Positions 33,508 through 42,470 of a DNA stretch of 64,000 nucleotides are shown here, piece by piece. Below the pieces are notes generated by a model that was not told the origin of the DNA, did no database searches, and worked only from the letters and a program-made list of their open reading frames with translations. How positions within the stretch are numbered: the first letter of the stretch is position 1; each line of letters opens with the position of its first letter. Both the position numbers and the translations under genes were made by a program. Origin of the DNA: Paraburkholderia bannensis NBRC 103871 (GTDB lineage Bacteria > Pseudomonadota > Gammaproteobacteria > Burkholderiales > Burkholderiaceae); contig NZ_BAYA01000030.1 of NCBI RefSeq assembly GCF_000685015.1, positions 1 through 64,000 of the forward strand, read 5' to 3'.

Positions 33508-35082
33508 ATGGAAGTCGATTACGGAAAAATCGCAAAGCCCGCGGAAACCACGCGTGCGGGCTCCCACGCGACGCCGGTGTTCGTGACTGTCGACGTGCTC
33601 GACGTGAGTACGCCGGGTGCGCCCATGACGCATGTGCCGACTTTGCGCATCGCGCCGGTCGTGCTGGCGGGCGGCGCGGGTACGCGTCTCTGGCCGATGT
33701 CGCGTGAACAGTTCCCCAAGCAGTTGATCGGCGTGATCGGCCAGGACACGCTGCTGCAATCGACGATGCGCCGTCTCGACGGTTTCCCCACGCCGTGGGA
33801 GATCGTGCCGGAGCCCATCGTCGTATGCGGCGACGAGCACCGCTTCCTGACCGCGGAGCAGACCCGCGCGAGCGGCGCCAGGGCGGCGATCATCGTCGAG
33901 CCCGAGCGGCGCGACACCGCGCCCGCGCTCACGCTGGCCTGTGCCGCGGCGTGTGCGCAAGGCGGCGATGCCATCGTCGTGGCCATGCCTGCCGATCATG
34001 CAATTGGCGACCTTGCGGCCTTCCAGCGCGCCGTGAGCCGCGCCGCGCGCCATGCGGAAGCGGGCGCCATCGCCACGCTCGGCGTGCCGCCGACGCGGCC
34101 CGATACGGGCTTCGGCTATATCCGCCTGGGCAAGCCGCTCGACGACGGCGCGCGCAATATCGCGGGCTTCGTCGAAAAGCCCGCGCCCGAGCTGGCCGCG
34201 CATTACGTCGAAACCGGCGATTACTGGTGGAACAGCGGCATTTTCGTTGTGCGCGCATCGGTCTGGCTGGATACGTTGCAGCGCCTGCAGCCCGCGATGC
34301 ACGAGGCCTGCATGGCGTCTTTTGTGTCGGGGCAGCACGACGGCGCGTTCTTCCGTCCGCATCGCGACTACTTCAAGGCCTCGCCGTCCGATTCCATCGA
34401 CTACGCGGTGATGGAGCGCCTGGGCACCGACCCGGCGCTCGCGCCCGGCGTGGTCGTGCCGCTCGATGCGGGCTGGTCTGACCTGGGTTCGTGGGACGCC
34501 GTGTGGGATGCGCTCGACAAGGACGTGGACGGCAATGTGGGGCGCGGGCGCGTGATGTTCGAGAACTCGACGTCGAGCCTCGCGCATTCCGAAGGGCGTC
34601 TCGTGGCCTGCGTGGGCGTGAGCAACGTGGTCGTGGTGGAAACCGACGACGCCGTGCTGGTGGCCGACCGTTCGCGCGTGAAGGACGTCAAGGGCCTGGT
34701 GTCGAAGATCAAGGCGCTGCACGCGCCCGAAGCCAACACGCACCGCAAGGTGCGCAGGCCCTGGGGCTATTACGACTCGATCGACAAGGGTGCGCGCTTC
34801 CAGGTCAAGCGCATCGTCGTGCAGCCCGGCGCGCAGCTTTCGCTGCAACTGCATCACCACCGCGCGGAGCATTGGGTCGTGGTGAGCGGCACGGCGCTCG
34901 TCACGCGCGGCGACGAGCAGTTCATGCTGAGCGAAAACGAATCGACCTTTATTCCGATCGGCGTGCGTCATCGTCTGGAAAACCCCGGCAAATTGCCGCT
35001 CGAAATCATCGAGGTGCAATCGGGCGCTTATCTGGGCGAGGACGACATCGTGCGCTTCGACGACACCTATGGCCGAGCCTGA
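33508..35082 (+). CDS. manC: Mannose-1-phosphate guanylyltransferase / mannose-6-phosphate isomerase
   Basis: The 524-residue bifunctional enzyme makes GDP-mannose. The nucleotidyltransferase motif VVLAGGAGTRLWPMSRE is at about 51-67, with PKQLIGVIG following. A C-terminal cupin isomerase domain carries QLHHHRAEHWVVVSGTALV. Typical ManC proteins begin close to the THVPTLRIAPV segment at residue 41, so this one has about 40 extra N-terminal residues. The ATG at 33508 is favoured by ATAGGAG upstream, but the ATG at 33625 (MTHVPTLRI) would give the standard length. It is the first gene of the polysaccharide operon and supplies GDP-mannose to Gmd. Confidence 0.95.
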   Translation: MEVDYGKIAKPAETTRAGSHATPVFVTVDVLDVSTPGAPMTHVPTLRIAPVVLAGGAGTRLWPMSREQFPKQLIGVIGQDTLLQSTMRRLDGFPTPWEIVPEPIVVCGDEHRFLTAEQTRASGARAAIIVEPERRDTAPALTLACAAACAQGGDAIVVAMPADHAIGDLAAFQRAVSRAARHAEAGAIATLGVPPTRPDTGFGYIRLGKPLDDGARNIAGFVEKPAPELAAHYVETGDYWWNSGIFVVRASVWLDTLQRLQPAMHEACMASFVSGQHDGAFFRPHRDYFKASPSDSIDYAVMERLGTDPALAPGVVVPLDAGWSDLGSWDAVWDALDKDVDGNVGRGRVMFENSTSSLAHSEGRLVACVGVSNVVVVETDDAVLVADRSRVKDVKGLVSKIKALHAPEANTHRKVRRPWGYYDSIDKGARFQVKRIVVQPGAQLSLQLHHHRAEHWVVVSGTALVTRGDEQFMLSENESTFIPIGVRHRLENPGKLPLEIIEVQSGAYLGEDDIVRFDDTYGRA

Positions 35083-35142
35083 GCGTATCTGTAGCGTGCA
35101 CCGCGAGCGCACGCGTTGCGCTCGCAACTGGAGGGTCGGGCC

Positions 35143-36570
35143 ATGAGTACCATCGAGTTCGTGCCGGAATCCCCGGCTTCGTTTGGCGGCGTGCAGGGAC
35201 TGCTTGCGCGCGTGCTGGACGTCACGCTGATCGTTGTCTGTGCGCGCCTGGCCACGAGCCTGCACGCGACCGACGGCATTTCGCAGGGCGTGGAGGGTGC
35301 GTTCGCCCTGTTCGCCTGCGCGTTCACGCTGGCGGTGTTTCCGGTGTTCGGCGTCTATCAGTCGTGGCGCGGCCGCTCGATCGTGCGGCTGGTGTCGCAG
35401 GTGCTGCTCGCGTGGCTGGTGGTGTGCGTCTGCGCGCTGGTGATGATGTTCGCGGTGCATCGCGCCGATGCCGTCTCGCGCATGTGGTTCACGTGGTGGA
35501 TCGGCTACACGGCGCTCGCGCTGGTGGGCGCGCGGCTGGTCGTGCGCGCCGCGCTGTCGCGTGCTCGCCATGCGGGCATGAACCTGCGCAACGTGGCGAT
35601 CGTCGGTTGCGGCGAGCATTGCCAGCATATCGTCGAGCGCATCCAGCAAGCGCCCGCCACGGGTTTTCGCGCGATGGCGGCGTATGACGCGAAGCCGGCA
35701 GGCGGCGCGTCGATCATCGGCGTGCCGGCGTTTGCGGGCCAGGATCACTTCGCGAGCTTCGTCGATTTCGTGCGCCGCAACGGCATCCAGGAAGTGTGGC
35801 TGGCATTGCCGCTGTGCGAGGAGCAGGCCATCCTGCAATGCGTGAATGCGTTTCGCGACGATCTCGTGAACGTGCGCTTTATTCCGGACGTGCGCAGCAT
35901 GGCGCTGTTCGGCAGCGCGATGATCGATCTTATCGGCATGCCGGCGATGAATCTTGTCGCCTCGCCGATGCCCGCTCATGCGCTCGCGAAGAAGGAGATC
36001 TTCGACCGCGTGTTTGCGGCGGCGGCGTTGTTCGCGCTGCTGCCGGTCTTCATTGCGGTGAGTATCGCCGTGAAGCTTTCTTCGCCGGGGCCGGTGTTCT
36101 TCACGCAAAAGCGCATGGGCGCGGACGGTCGCGTGTTCCGCATCTACAAGTTCCGCACCATGCGCCAGCATGCCGAAGTCGCGGGGCAGGTCGTGCAGGC
36201 CACGCGCAACGACTCGCGCATCACGAAGATCGGCGGCATCCTGCGTCGCACGAGCATGGACGAGCTGCCGCAGTTCTACAACGTGCTGCGCGGCGAAATG
36301 TCGGTGGTCGGCCCGCGCCCGCACGCGATCGAGCACGACGAGCTCTATCGCAAGGTCGTCAACGGCTATATCCATCGTTATCGCATCAAGCCGGGCATCA
36401 CGGGCTGGGCGCAGGTGAACGGCTATCGCGGCGAGACCGATCGCGTGGAGAAGATGGAGCGCCGCGTCGAACACGATCTCTACTACCTTCACCACTGGTC
36501 GTTTGCGCTCGACATGCGCATCGTGGCGGCCACCGTTCTCAAGGGGCTTGTGCACAGCAACGCGTACTGA
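35143..36570 (+). CDS. Undecaprenyl-phosphate sugar-1-phosphate transferase (WcaJ/WbaP family)
   Basis: The 475-residue polyprenyl-phosphate hexose-1-phosphate transferase has four N-terminal membrane segments, a CoA-binding-like middle domain (NVAIVGCGEHCQHIVERIQ) and a fifth hydrophobic segment. The catalytic domain carries KFRTMRQHAE, RRTSMDELPQFYNVLRGEM and SVVGPRPHAIEHDE. It starts repeat-unit synthesis by linking, most likely, glucose-1-phosphate to undecaprenyl phosphate at the inner membrane. The start ATG at 35143 has GGAGGG at 35130-35135. It lies 60 bp downstream of manC. Confidence 0.94.
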   Translation: MSTIEFVPESPASFGGVQGLLARVLDVTLIVVCARLATSLHATDGISQGVEGAFALFACAFTLAVFPVFGVYQSWRGRSIVRLVSQVLLAWLVVCVCALVMMFAVHRADAVSRMWFTWWIGYTALALVGARLVVRAALSRARHAGMNLRNVAIVGCGEHCQHIVERIQQAPATGFRAMAAYDAKPAGGASIIGVPAFAGQDHFASFVDFVRRNGIQEVWLALPLCEEQAILQCVNAFRDDLVNVRFIPDVRSMALFGSAMIDLIGMPAMNLVASPMPAHALAKKEIFDRVFAAAALFALLPVFIAVSIAVKLSSPGPVFFTQKRMGADGRVFRIYKFRTMRQHAEVAGQVVQATRNDSRITKIGGILRRTSMDELPQFYNVLRGEMSVVGPRPHAIEHDELYRKVVNGYIHRYRIKPGITGWAQVNGYRGETDRVEKMERRVEHDLYYLHHWSFALDMRIVAATVLKGLVHSNAY

Positions 36571-36760
36571 TCGCGCGTCCATTGGTGTGGCGATCGAAGA
36601 GAGGTGGACGCGGGGGGAAACAGCGCGTCTGTTCCGGGGTTTTCGTTCGTCATCCTTCATTTCCTCTCAACGTTGGGGAAGAATGATCGTGTTCATCCAG
36701 ATGCTGGAAGGGTTCATCGTTGCCGCCGTCCTGCACGCGTGCCAGAGAGCACGCGGCGCG

Positions 36761-37954
36761 ATGCGCGCACCGACACCTCGTATCAAGCGCCCTGCAACGC
36801 AGTCCCGCCGCCTGGGCCGCGGCGGACTGGCGGCGCTCATCGCCATTCTCGCGCTGGCCAGCGCGCTCACGGGCTGTTCGACCGCGCCGGGCATGCGCAT
36901 GTCGCAACCGGCGACCTTGCCGACAGGAGAAGGCACGGACGCCAATGCATCGCAGGCGCAAACCGAAGTGCCGATCACCGAAATCAACCTGCGGCTGATC
37001 CAGCAGCTGCGTGCGGCCGCCGCGCCGGACAACACGTGGGCGATGCTCGAATCGATGAGCCAGCCCTCGCACTACACGCTTGGCCCCGGCGACGTGCTCG
37101 ACATCACCGTCTGGGATCATCCGGAGCTGATCGCCGCGCAAAGCGGCCAGGCCAATAGCGTGTCGGCGCAACGTTCTGCCGACCCGGCGCCAGGCTTCGT
37201 GATCGATCAGGATGGCTATCTGCAGTTTCCGTACGTGGGCCGGCAGCATGTCGCCGGCATGCAGATCGAGGACGTGCAGCGCATCGTGCACGAGCGGCTC
37301 TCCGAGGTCTACAACAAGCCGCAGGTGACCGTGCGCATCGTGTCGTATCGCTCGAAACAGATCTACGTGGACGGCGAGGTGCAGTCGCCTGGCTCGCTTG
37401 CGATCAACGATGTGCCGATGACGCTCTATCAGGCGGTCGCGCGCTCCGGTGGCTTCACCAAAAACGCCGACCAGAGCCAGATGGTGCTGGTGCGCGACGG
37501 CAAGTCGTACCGGCTCGACCTGCCCGCGATGCTCGCACGCAACGAAAACCCCGCGAGCATCCGCCTGCGCAACGGCGACCTCCTGCGCGTGGTGGCGCGC
37601 GAGGAAAACGGCGTCTACGTGATGGGCGAGGTGTCGAAGCCGGTCACGGCGGTGCCCATGCGCAACGGCAAGCTGATGCTGAGCGACGCGATCTCGCAGG
37701 CGGGCAGCGTCAACGCCAATACCGCCGACCCGCAACAGCTTTACGTGATTCGCGGCGCGGAAGGCACGCAGGCGCAGGTCTACCACCTGGACGCGCGCTC
37801 GCCGGTGTCGATGATCCTCGCCAATCAGTTCCAGCTGCAATCGAACGATGTCGTCTACATCGACAGCAATGGGCTCGTACGCCTTTCGCGCGTGCTGAAT
37901 CTCCTTCTTCCGGCCATTAACGCGGGCCTTACCGCAGCGGTGTTGACAAAATGA
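36761..37954 (+). CDS. wza: Wza-type outer-membrane polysaccharide export lipoprotein
   Basis: The 397-residue product from this start has a lipoprotein signal ending LASALTGC (lipidated Cys at residue 39). A Poly_export domain (YTLGPGDVLDITVWDHPEL) and SLBB repeats follow (QIYVDGEVQSPGSLAINDVP; GVYVMGEVSKPVTAVPM). Wza forms the outer-membrane channel for the polymer. I used the ATG at 36761 because it gives a clean lipoprotein signal. The in-frame ATG at 36683 has a GGGGAA box but only two bases of spacing and adds 26 odd residues. The gene's stop overlaps the wzc start (ATGA). Confidence 0.93.
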   Translation: MRAPTPRIKRPATQSRRLGRGGLAALIAILALASALTGCSTAPGMRMSQPATLPTGEGTDANASQAQTEVPITEINLRLIQQLRAAAAPDNTWAMLESMSQPSHYTLGPGDVLDITVWDHPELIAAQSGQANSVSAQRSADPAPGFVIDQDGYLQFPYVGRQHVAGMQIEDVQRIVHERLSEVYNKPQVTVRIVSYRSKQIYVDGEVQSPGSLAINDVPMTLYQAVARSGGFTKNADQSQMVLVRDGKSYRLDLPAMLARNENPASIRLRNGDLLRVVAREENGVYVMGEVSKPVTAVPMRNGKLMLSDAISQAGSVNANTADPQQLYVIRGAEGTQAQVYHLDARSPVSMILANQFQLQSNDVVYIDSNGLVRLSRVLNLLLPAINAGLTAAVLTK

Positions 37955-40218
37955 ACGCACCTACTCCTCGCCTTGTACGAGAGCCCGCTGCCGAGCACCT
38001 GAGTGCTGTTGCGCCACTCGATCCGCAGCCGCTCGCCGCGCAGATGGATGTGCCGCTGTCGATGTGGTTCTCGCGTATCGCCGAAAGCTGGCGCCTGATT
38101 CTGGCCATGACCGTGCTCGCGCTGCTGCTCGGCGGCTTCTATGCGTTCGTCGCGACACCCGTGTATGAAGCGCAGTCGCTGATCCAGATTCTCGACAACG
38201 AGCTGTCGTCGAAAGACCGCGATTCGCTGGGGGAGCTGGCTTCGATCTTCGATAAGGGCGGCACGGCCGCCGCCGAAATCGAACTGCTGCGCTCCGATCT
38301 CGTGGTCGGCCAGGCGGTCTCGCGCCTGCACCTCGATATCGACGTGCAGCCGCATTATTTCCCGTTGATCGGCGCGGCGCTCGCGCGCCATGTGCCGCCC
38401 GGCGAACTCGCGCCGCCGCGCTTCGGCCTCGCGCAATACGCGTGGGGCGGCGAAGAAGTGGCGATCAGCGCGCTCGACCTGCCGCCGCGTCTTGCGCGCG
38501 AAGGCGTGGTGCTGGTCGCGCAGGGCGGCAATACGTACAGCCTCGTGACGAAGGGCGGCCAGCTCGTGCTCAACGGCCGCGCGGGCACGACAGCGACGGC
38601 GCAGTTCGGCAGCGAACCCGTGTCGATGCGCGTCGACACGCTGGTGGCGCGTCCCGGCACGCAGTTCGGCGTGACGAAAGTGTCGCTCGAACATGCGACG
38701 AGCGAACTGCAAAGCCATCTCACGGTGGCGGAACGCGCCAAGCAGTCCGGCATGATCGGCGTGAGCCTGCACGGCAACGACGCCGCGCGTACGGCCTTGA
38801 TCCTCAATACGATCACCGAGCAGTACGTCAAGCAGAACATCGACAGCCGCTCCGGCGAAGCCGAGCATACGCTCGCATTCCTTGAGCAGCAGTTGCCGCA
38901 ACTGCGCGCGGAACTCGAAGACGCCGAGGAGAAGTACAACCGCTTTCGCAATGAAAACGGCTCGGTCGACCTGAGCGAGGAAAGCCGCTTGCTGCTGCAG
39001 CAGGTGGTGGACGACAAGACCAAGCTCGTCGATCTCCAGCAGCAGCGCGACGAGATGATCCAGCGCTTTACGCCCAAGCATCCTGCCGTGGCCGCGCTCG
39101 ACGCGCAGATGGGCACGCTGCGCCAGCAGATGGCCGATCTGTCCGCGCGCGTCGAGAAGATGCCCGACACCGAGCAGAATGCGCTGCGCCTGATGCGCGA
39201 CGTGCGCGTGGATACGCAGCTCTACACGAACCTGCTCAACAACGCCCAGCAGTTGCGCGTGGTGAAAGCGGGGCAGGTGGGCAGCGTGCGCGTGGTCGAC
39301 CACGCTTCGCTGCCTGAATATCCGGTGCGTCCGAACCGCTCGGTGATTCTCGTGTTCTCCGCGCTGCTGGGCGTGCTGGTGGGCGTGGGCATCGCGCTGT
39401 GCCGCAAGATGGTGTTCGGCGGCGTGGAAAATTCGAAGGAGATCGAGCATGTGATCGGCGTGCCGGTCTATGCGGTCGTGCCGCGCAGCCCCGCGCAACT
39501 CAAGATCTATGAAGCCATGAAGCGCGGTACGCGCGCCCAGCATGTGCTTGCCGGTTGCGCCGCGCACGACGTGGCGATCGAAGGCATTCGCAACCTGCGC
39601 ACGGCGATGCAGTTCGGACTGCTTGCGGCCAGCAACAACATCGTTGCCATCACCGGGCCGCGCAACAAGGTCGGCAAATCGTTCGTCTCGGTGAACTTTG
39701 CGGCGGTGCTCGCGCTGGGCGGCAAGCGCACCATCATCGTCGATGGCGACATGCGGCGCGGCGACATTCACGAGTACCTGAACATCCGTCGCCGTCCCGG
39801 TCTTTCGGATGTGATTGCGGGAGCAGACCTGGACAGCGCGCTGATCCGCAACGTGCTGCCAGGGCTCGACGCCTTGCCGCAAGGCACGGTGCCGCCCAAT
39901 CCCTCCGAGTTGTTGATGAGCGAGCGCTTTCGCTCGCTGCTCGACGAGTTGTCCGCGCGCTACGACGTGGTGCTGATCGACACGCCGCCGGTGCTGGCCG
40001 TGACCGACGCCGCACTGATCGCGCGCCGCGCGGGTGCGACGCTGCTGGTCTGCCGTCATGGGCGCGATGCGTTGTCCGGCATCGGCGAGACCGTGCGGCG
40101 GCTGCGCCACGGCGGCATCGCCGTGAAGGGCGTGGTGCTCACCGATGTGCCGCGCGGCCCGTTTGGCTACGGCTCGAATTTCCCCACCTACACGGCGGAC
40201 GCCGTGGAACTGCATTGA
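37951..40218 (+). CDS. wzc: Wzc-type tyrosine autokinase / polysaccharide co-polymerase
   Basis: The 755-residue inner-membrane protein has membrane segments at about 49-68 and 464-484 bracketing a periplasmic Wzz-type domain with coiled coil. A cytoplasmic BY-kinase domain follows: Walker A GPRNKVGKS near 570, Walker A' IIVDGDMRRG near 597, Walker B VVLIDTPP near 674. It controls chain length and contacts Wza. The C-terminal tail has only two or three tyrosines (GPFGYGSNFPTYTA), fewer than the Tyr cluster of E. coli Wzc. No Wzb phosphatase gene is adjacent. Confidence 0.94.
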   Translation: MNAPTPRLVREPAAEHLSAVAPLDPQPLAAQMDVPLSMWFSRIAESWRLILAMTVLALLLGGFYAFVATPVYEAQSLIQILDNELSSKDRDSLGELASIFDKGGTAAAEIELLRSDLVVGQAVSRLHLDIDVQPHYFPLIGAALARHVPPGELAPPRFGLAQYAWGGEEVAISALDLPPRLAREGVVLVAQGGNTYSLVTKGGQLVLNGRAGTTATAQFGSEPVSMRVDTLVARPGTQFGVTKVSLEHATSELQSHLTVAERAKQSGMIGVSLHGNDAARTALILNTITEQYVKQNIDSRSGEAEHTLAFLEQQLPQLRAELEDAEEKYNRFRNENGSVDLSEESRLLLQQVVDDKTKLVDLQQQRDEMIQRFTPKHPAVAALDAQMGTLRQQMADLSARVEKMPDTEQNALRLMRDVRVDTQLYTNLLNNAQQLRVVKAGQVGSVRVVDHASLPEYPVRPNRSVILVFSALLGVLVGVGIALCRKMVFGGVENSKEIEHVIGVPVYAVVPRSPAQLKIYEAMKRGTRAQHVLAGCAAHDVAIEGIRNLRTAMQFGLLAASNNIVAITGPRNKVGKSFVSVNFAAVLALGGKRTIIVDGDMRRGDIHEYLNIRRRPGLSDVIAGADLDSALIRNVLPGLDALPQGTVPPNPSELLMSERFRSLLDELSARYDVVLIDTPPVLAVTDAALIARRAGATLLVCRHGRDALSGIGETVRRLRHGGIAVKGVVLTDVPRGPFGYGSNFPTYTADAVELH

Positions 40219-40296
40219 CTCGATAACACCGACAACACTGACAACGCGAATCGCACCGCACGGGACGTGCGCGCACGCACACTGGAGAGCGCCATC

Positions 40297-41412
40297 ATGG
40301 AACGCAAGGTTGCACTGGTCACGGGCATTACGGGGCAGGACGGTTCCTATCTCGCGGAACTGCTGCTCGACAAGGGCTATGAGGTTCACGGCGTGAAGCG
40401 CCGCGCCTCGCTGTTCAATACCGACCGCATCGACCACCTGTATCAGGATCCGCACCAGACGGGCCGTAATTTCGTGCTGCATCACGGCGACCTGACCGAT
40501 TCGACCAATCTTATCCGCATCATCCAGTCGGTGCGGCCCACGGAGGTCTACAACCTCGCGGCGCAGAGCCACGTGGCGGTGTCATTCGAGGAACCCGAAT
40601 ACACGGCCAATGCCGATGGCGTGGGCACGCTGCGCATCCTGGAAGCGATCCGCATTCTTGGGATGACCAAGGAGACGCGCTTCTACCAGGCCTCGACGTC
40701 CGAACTCTATGGGCTGGTGCAGGAGATCCCGCAGACTGAGCGCACGCCTTTTTATCCGCGCAGCCCTTATGCGGTGGCGAAGCTCTACGCCTACTGGATC
40801 ACCGTCAATTATCGCGAAGCGTACGGCATGTATGCGTGCAACGGCATCCTGTTCAATCACGAAAGCCCGAATCGCGGCGAGACCTTCGTCACGCGCAAGA
40901 TCACGCGCGCGATCGCACGCATCAAGCTGGGCCTGCAAAAGACGCTCTATCTGGGCAACCTGGACGCGAAGCGCGACTGGGGCCACGCGCGCGACTACGT
41001 GCAGATGCAGTGGCTGATGCTGCAACAGGAACAGCCCGAGGACTTCGTGATTGCCACGGGCGTGCAGTATCGCGTGCGCGATTTCGTCGAGGCGGCGGCC
41101 ACCGAAATGGGCATCGAGATCGCGTGGAGCGGCAACGGCGCGGAGGAAACCGGCACCGTGGCGAGCGTGCGCGATGGCAAGCATGTCCGGCCCGGCGACG
41201 TGATCGTGCGCATCGACCCGCGCTATTACCGTCCCACCGAAGTCGAGACGCTGCTGGGCGACCCGGCGAAGGCCAAGCAGAAACTGGGCTGGGAGCCGAC
41301 CACGAGCTTCGAGCAACTGGTCAAGGAAATGGTCTGGTCGGACTACGAACTGGCGGGGCGCGACGAGCTGGTCAAGGAGCACGGTTATGTCGCCTACGAC
41401 TATCACGAGTAA
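40297..41412 (+). CDS. gmd: GDP-mannose 4,6-dehydratase
   Basis: The 371-residue product starts MERKVALVTGITGQDGSYLA with the Rossmann TGITGQDG motif. The catalytic Tyr/Lys pair is in SPYAVAKLYAYW, and the length matches E. coli Gmd (373). It converts GDP-mannose to GDP-4-keto-6-deoxymannose using NADP+. The ATG at 40297 is preceded by CTGGAGAGC. It lies immediately before fcl, with 22 bp between them, so the product is channelled to GDP-L-fucose. Confidence 0.96.
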   Translation: MERKVALVTGITGQDGSYLAELLLDKGYEVHGVKRRASLFNTDRIDHLYQDPHQTGRNFVLHHGDLTDSTNLIRIIQSVRPTEVYNLAAQSHVAVSFEEPEYTANADGVGTLRILEAIRILGMTKETRFYQASTSELYGLVQEIPQTERTPFYPRSPYAVAKLYAYWITVNYREAYGMYACNGILFNHESPNRGETFVTRKITRAIARIKLGLQKTLYLGNLDAKRDWGHARDYVQMQWLMLQQEQPEDFVIATGVQYRVRDFVEAAATEMGIEIAWSGNGAEETGTVASVRDGKHVRPGDVIVRIDPRYYRPTEVETLLGDPAKAKQKLGWEPTTSFEQLVKEMVWSDYELAGRDELVKEHGYVAYDYHE

Positions 41413-41434
41413 GCGCAGCGGCAAGGAGCTCATC

Positions 41435-42436
41435 ATGCAGAACAAACGTAAGCGCGTTTATGTAGCGGGTCATCGCGGCATGGTCGGCGCGGCTATCGCG
41501 CGTATCCTCGCGCTGCGCCCGGACGTGGAGCTCATCACGCGCACACATGCCGAACTCGATCTCACGAGCCAGGAGGCCGTGCGTGCGTTCTTTCGCGACG
41601 AATCGATCGACGAGATCTATCTGGCCGCGGCAAAGGTCGGCGGCATTTTCGCCAACGACCACTACCCCGCCGACTTCATCTACCAGAACCTGATGATCGA
41701 AGCGAACGTGATTCACGAAGCGTGGCGCGCGGGCGTGCAGCGCCTGCTGTTTCTCGGTTCGAGCTGCATCTATCCGAAGTTCGCGGAGCAGCCCATCGAC
41801 GAAGGCGCGTTGCTCAGCGGCAAGCTCGAACCGACCAACGAGCCGTACGCCATCGCGAAGATCGCGGGCATCAAGCTGTGCGAGAGCTATAACCGCCAGT
41901 TCGGCGAATCGCACGGCACCGACTATCGCAGCGTGATGCCGACCAACCTCTACGGCCCCGGCGACAACTACAGCCAGCAGACGAGCCATGTCGTGCCCGC
42001 GCTGATCCGGCGTTTTCACGAGGCCCGCAACAAGGGCGACCGTGCGGTTCAGGTGTGGGGGTCGGGCCGCCCGCGCCGCGAATTTCTCTACGTCGACGAC
42101 ATGGCCGCCGCGAGCGTCTACGTCATGGAAATGGATCGCGCGCTGTACGGCCAATGCACCGCGCCGATGCAAAGCCATATCAATGTGGGCTTCGGCAGCG
42201 ACGTGACGATTGCCGAACTAGCGCAGACGATTGCGGGCGTGGTCGATTACGACGGCGAGGTGCAGTTCGATACGTCGATGCCCGACGGCACGCCGCGCAA
42301 GCTCATGAACAGCGCGCGCCTGCGTGCGCTGGGATGGCAGCCGCGCGTCGCGCTGGTGGACGGACTGGCGCGTGCCTACAACGCGTTCCTGGGCGCTCAC
42401 GAAGCCGAGCCGGTGCGCGGCCTGGCCAGCGCCTGA
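41435..42436 (+). CDS. fcl: GDP-L-fucose synthase
   Basis: The 333-residue 3,5-epimerase/4-reductase has N-terminal RVYVAGHRGMVGAAI, the Ser motif in GSSCIYPKFAEQPI, Tyr/Lys in YAIAKIAGIK and the NLYGPGDNY signature. These distinguish it from the D-rhamnose-forming reductase Rmd. It turns the Gmd product into GDP-L-fucose with NADPH. The start ATG at 41435 follows AAGGAG at 41423-41428. The polymer of this locus therefore probably contains L-fucose. Confidence 0.95.
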   Translation: MQNKRKRVYVAGHRGMVGAAIARILALRPDVELITRTHAELDLTSQEAVRAFFRDESIDEIYLAAAKVGGIFANDHYPADFIYQNLMIEANVIHEAWRAGVQRLLFLGSSCIYPKFAEQPIDEGALLSGKLEPTNEPYAIAKIAGIKLCESYNRQFGESHGTDYRSVMPTNLYGPGDNYSQQTSHVVPALIRRFHEARNKGDRAVQVWGSGRPRREFLYVDDMAAASVYVMEMDRALYGQCTAPMQSHINVGFGSDVTIAELAQTIAGVVDYDGEVQFDTSMPDGTPRKLMNSARLRALGWQPRVALVDGLARAYNAFLGAHEAEPVRGLASA

Positions 42437-42470
42437 ACTTACCCCTGCCGACCGCGAGGATCGCGCTTTT

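Noticed and set aside
33475..36660. A very long open frame (over 1,000 codons) on the minus strand opposite manC and the initiating transferase
   Set aside because: It is His/Arg/Ala-rich with no domain and mirrors two certain genes. Such antisense frames are a by-product of high third-position GC.
37855..40572. A 900-codon open frame opposite wzc
   Set aside because: Same composition artefact; the plus-strand Wzc has all its motifs.
41435..42436. Considered GDP-D-rhamnose reductase (Rmd), as in cepacian clusters
   Set aside because: The motifs (GSSCIYP, NLYGPGDNY, length 333) are those of GDP-L-fucose synthase.
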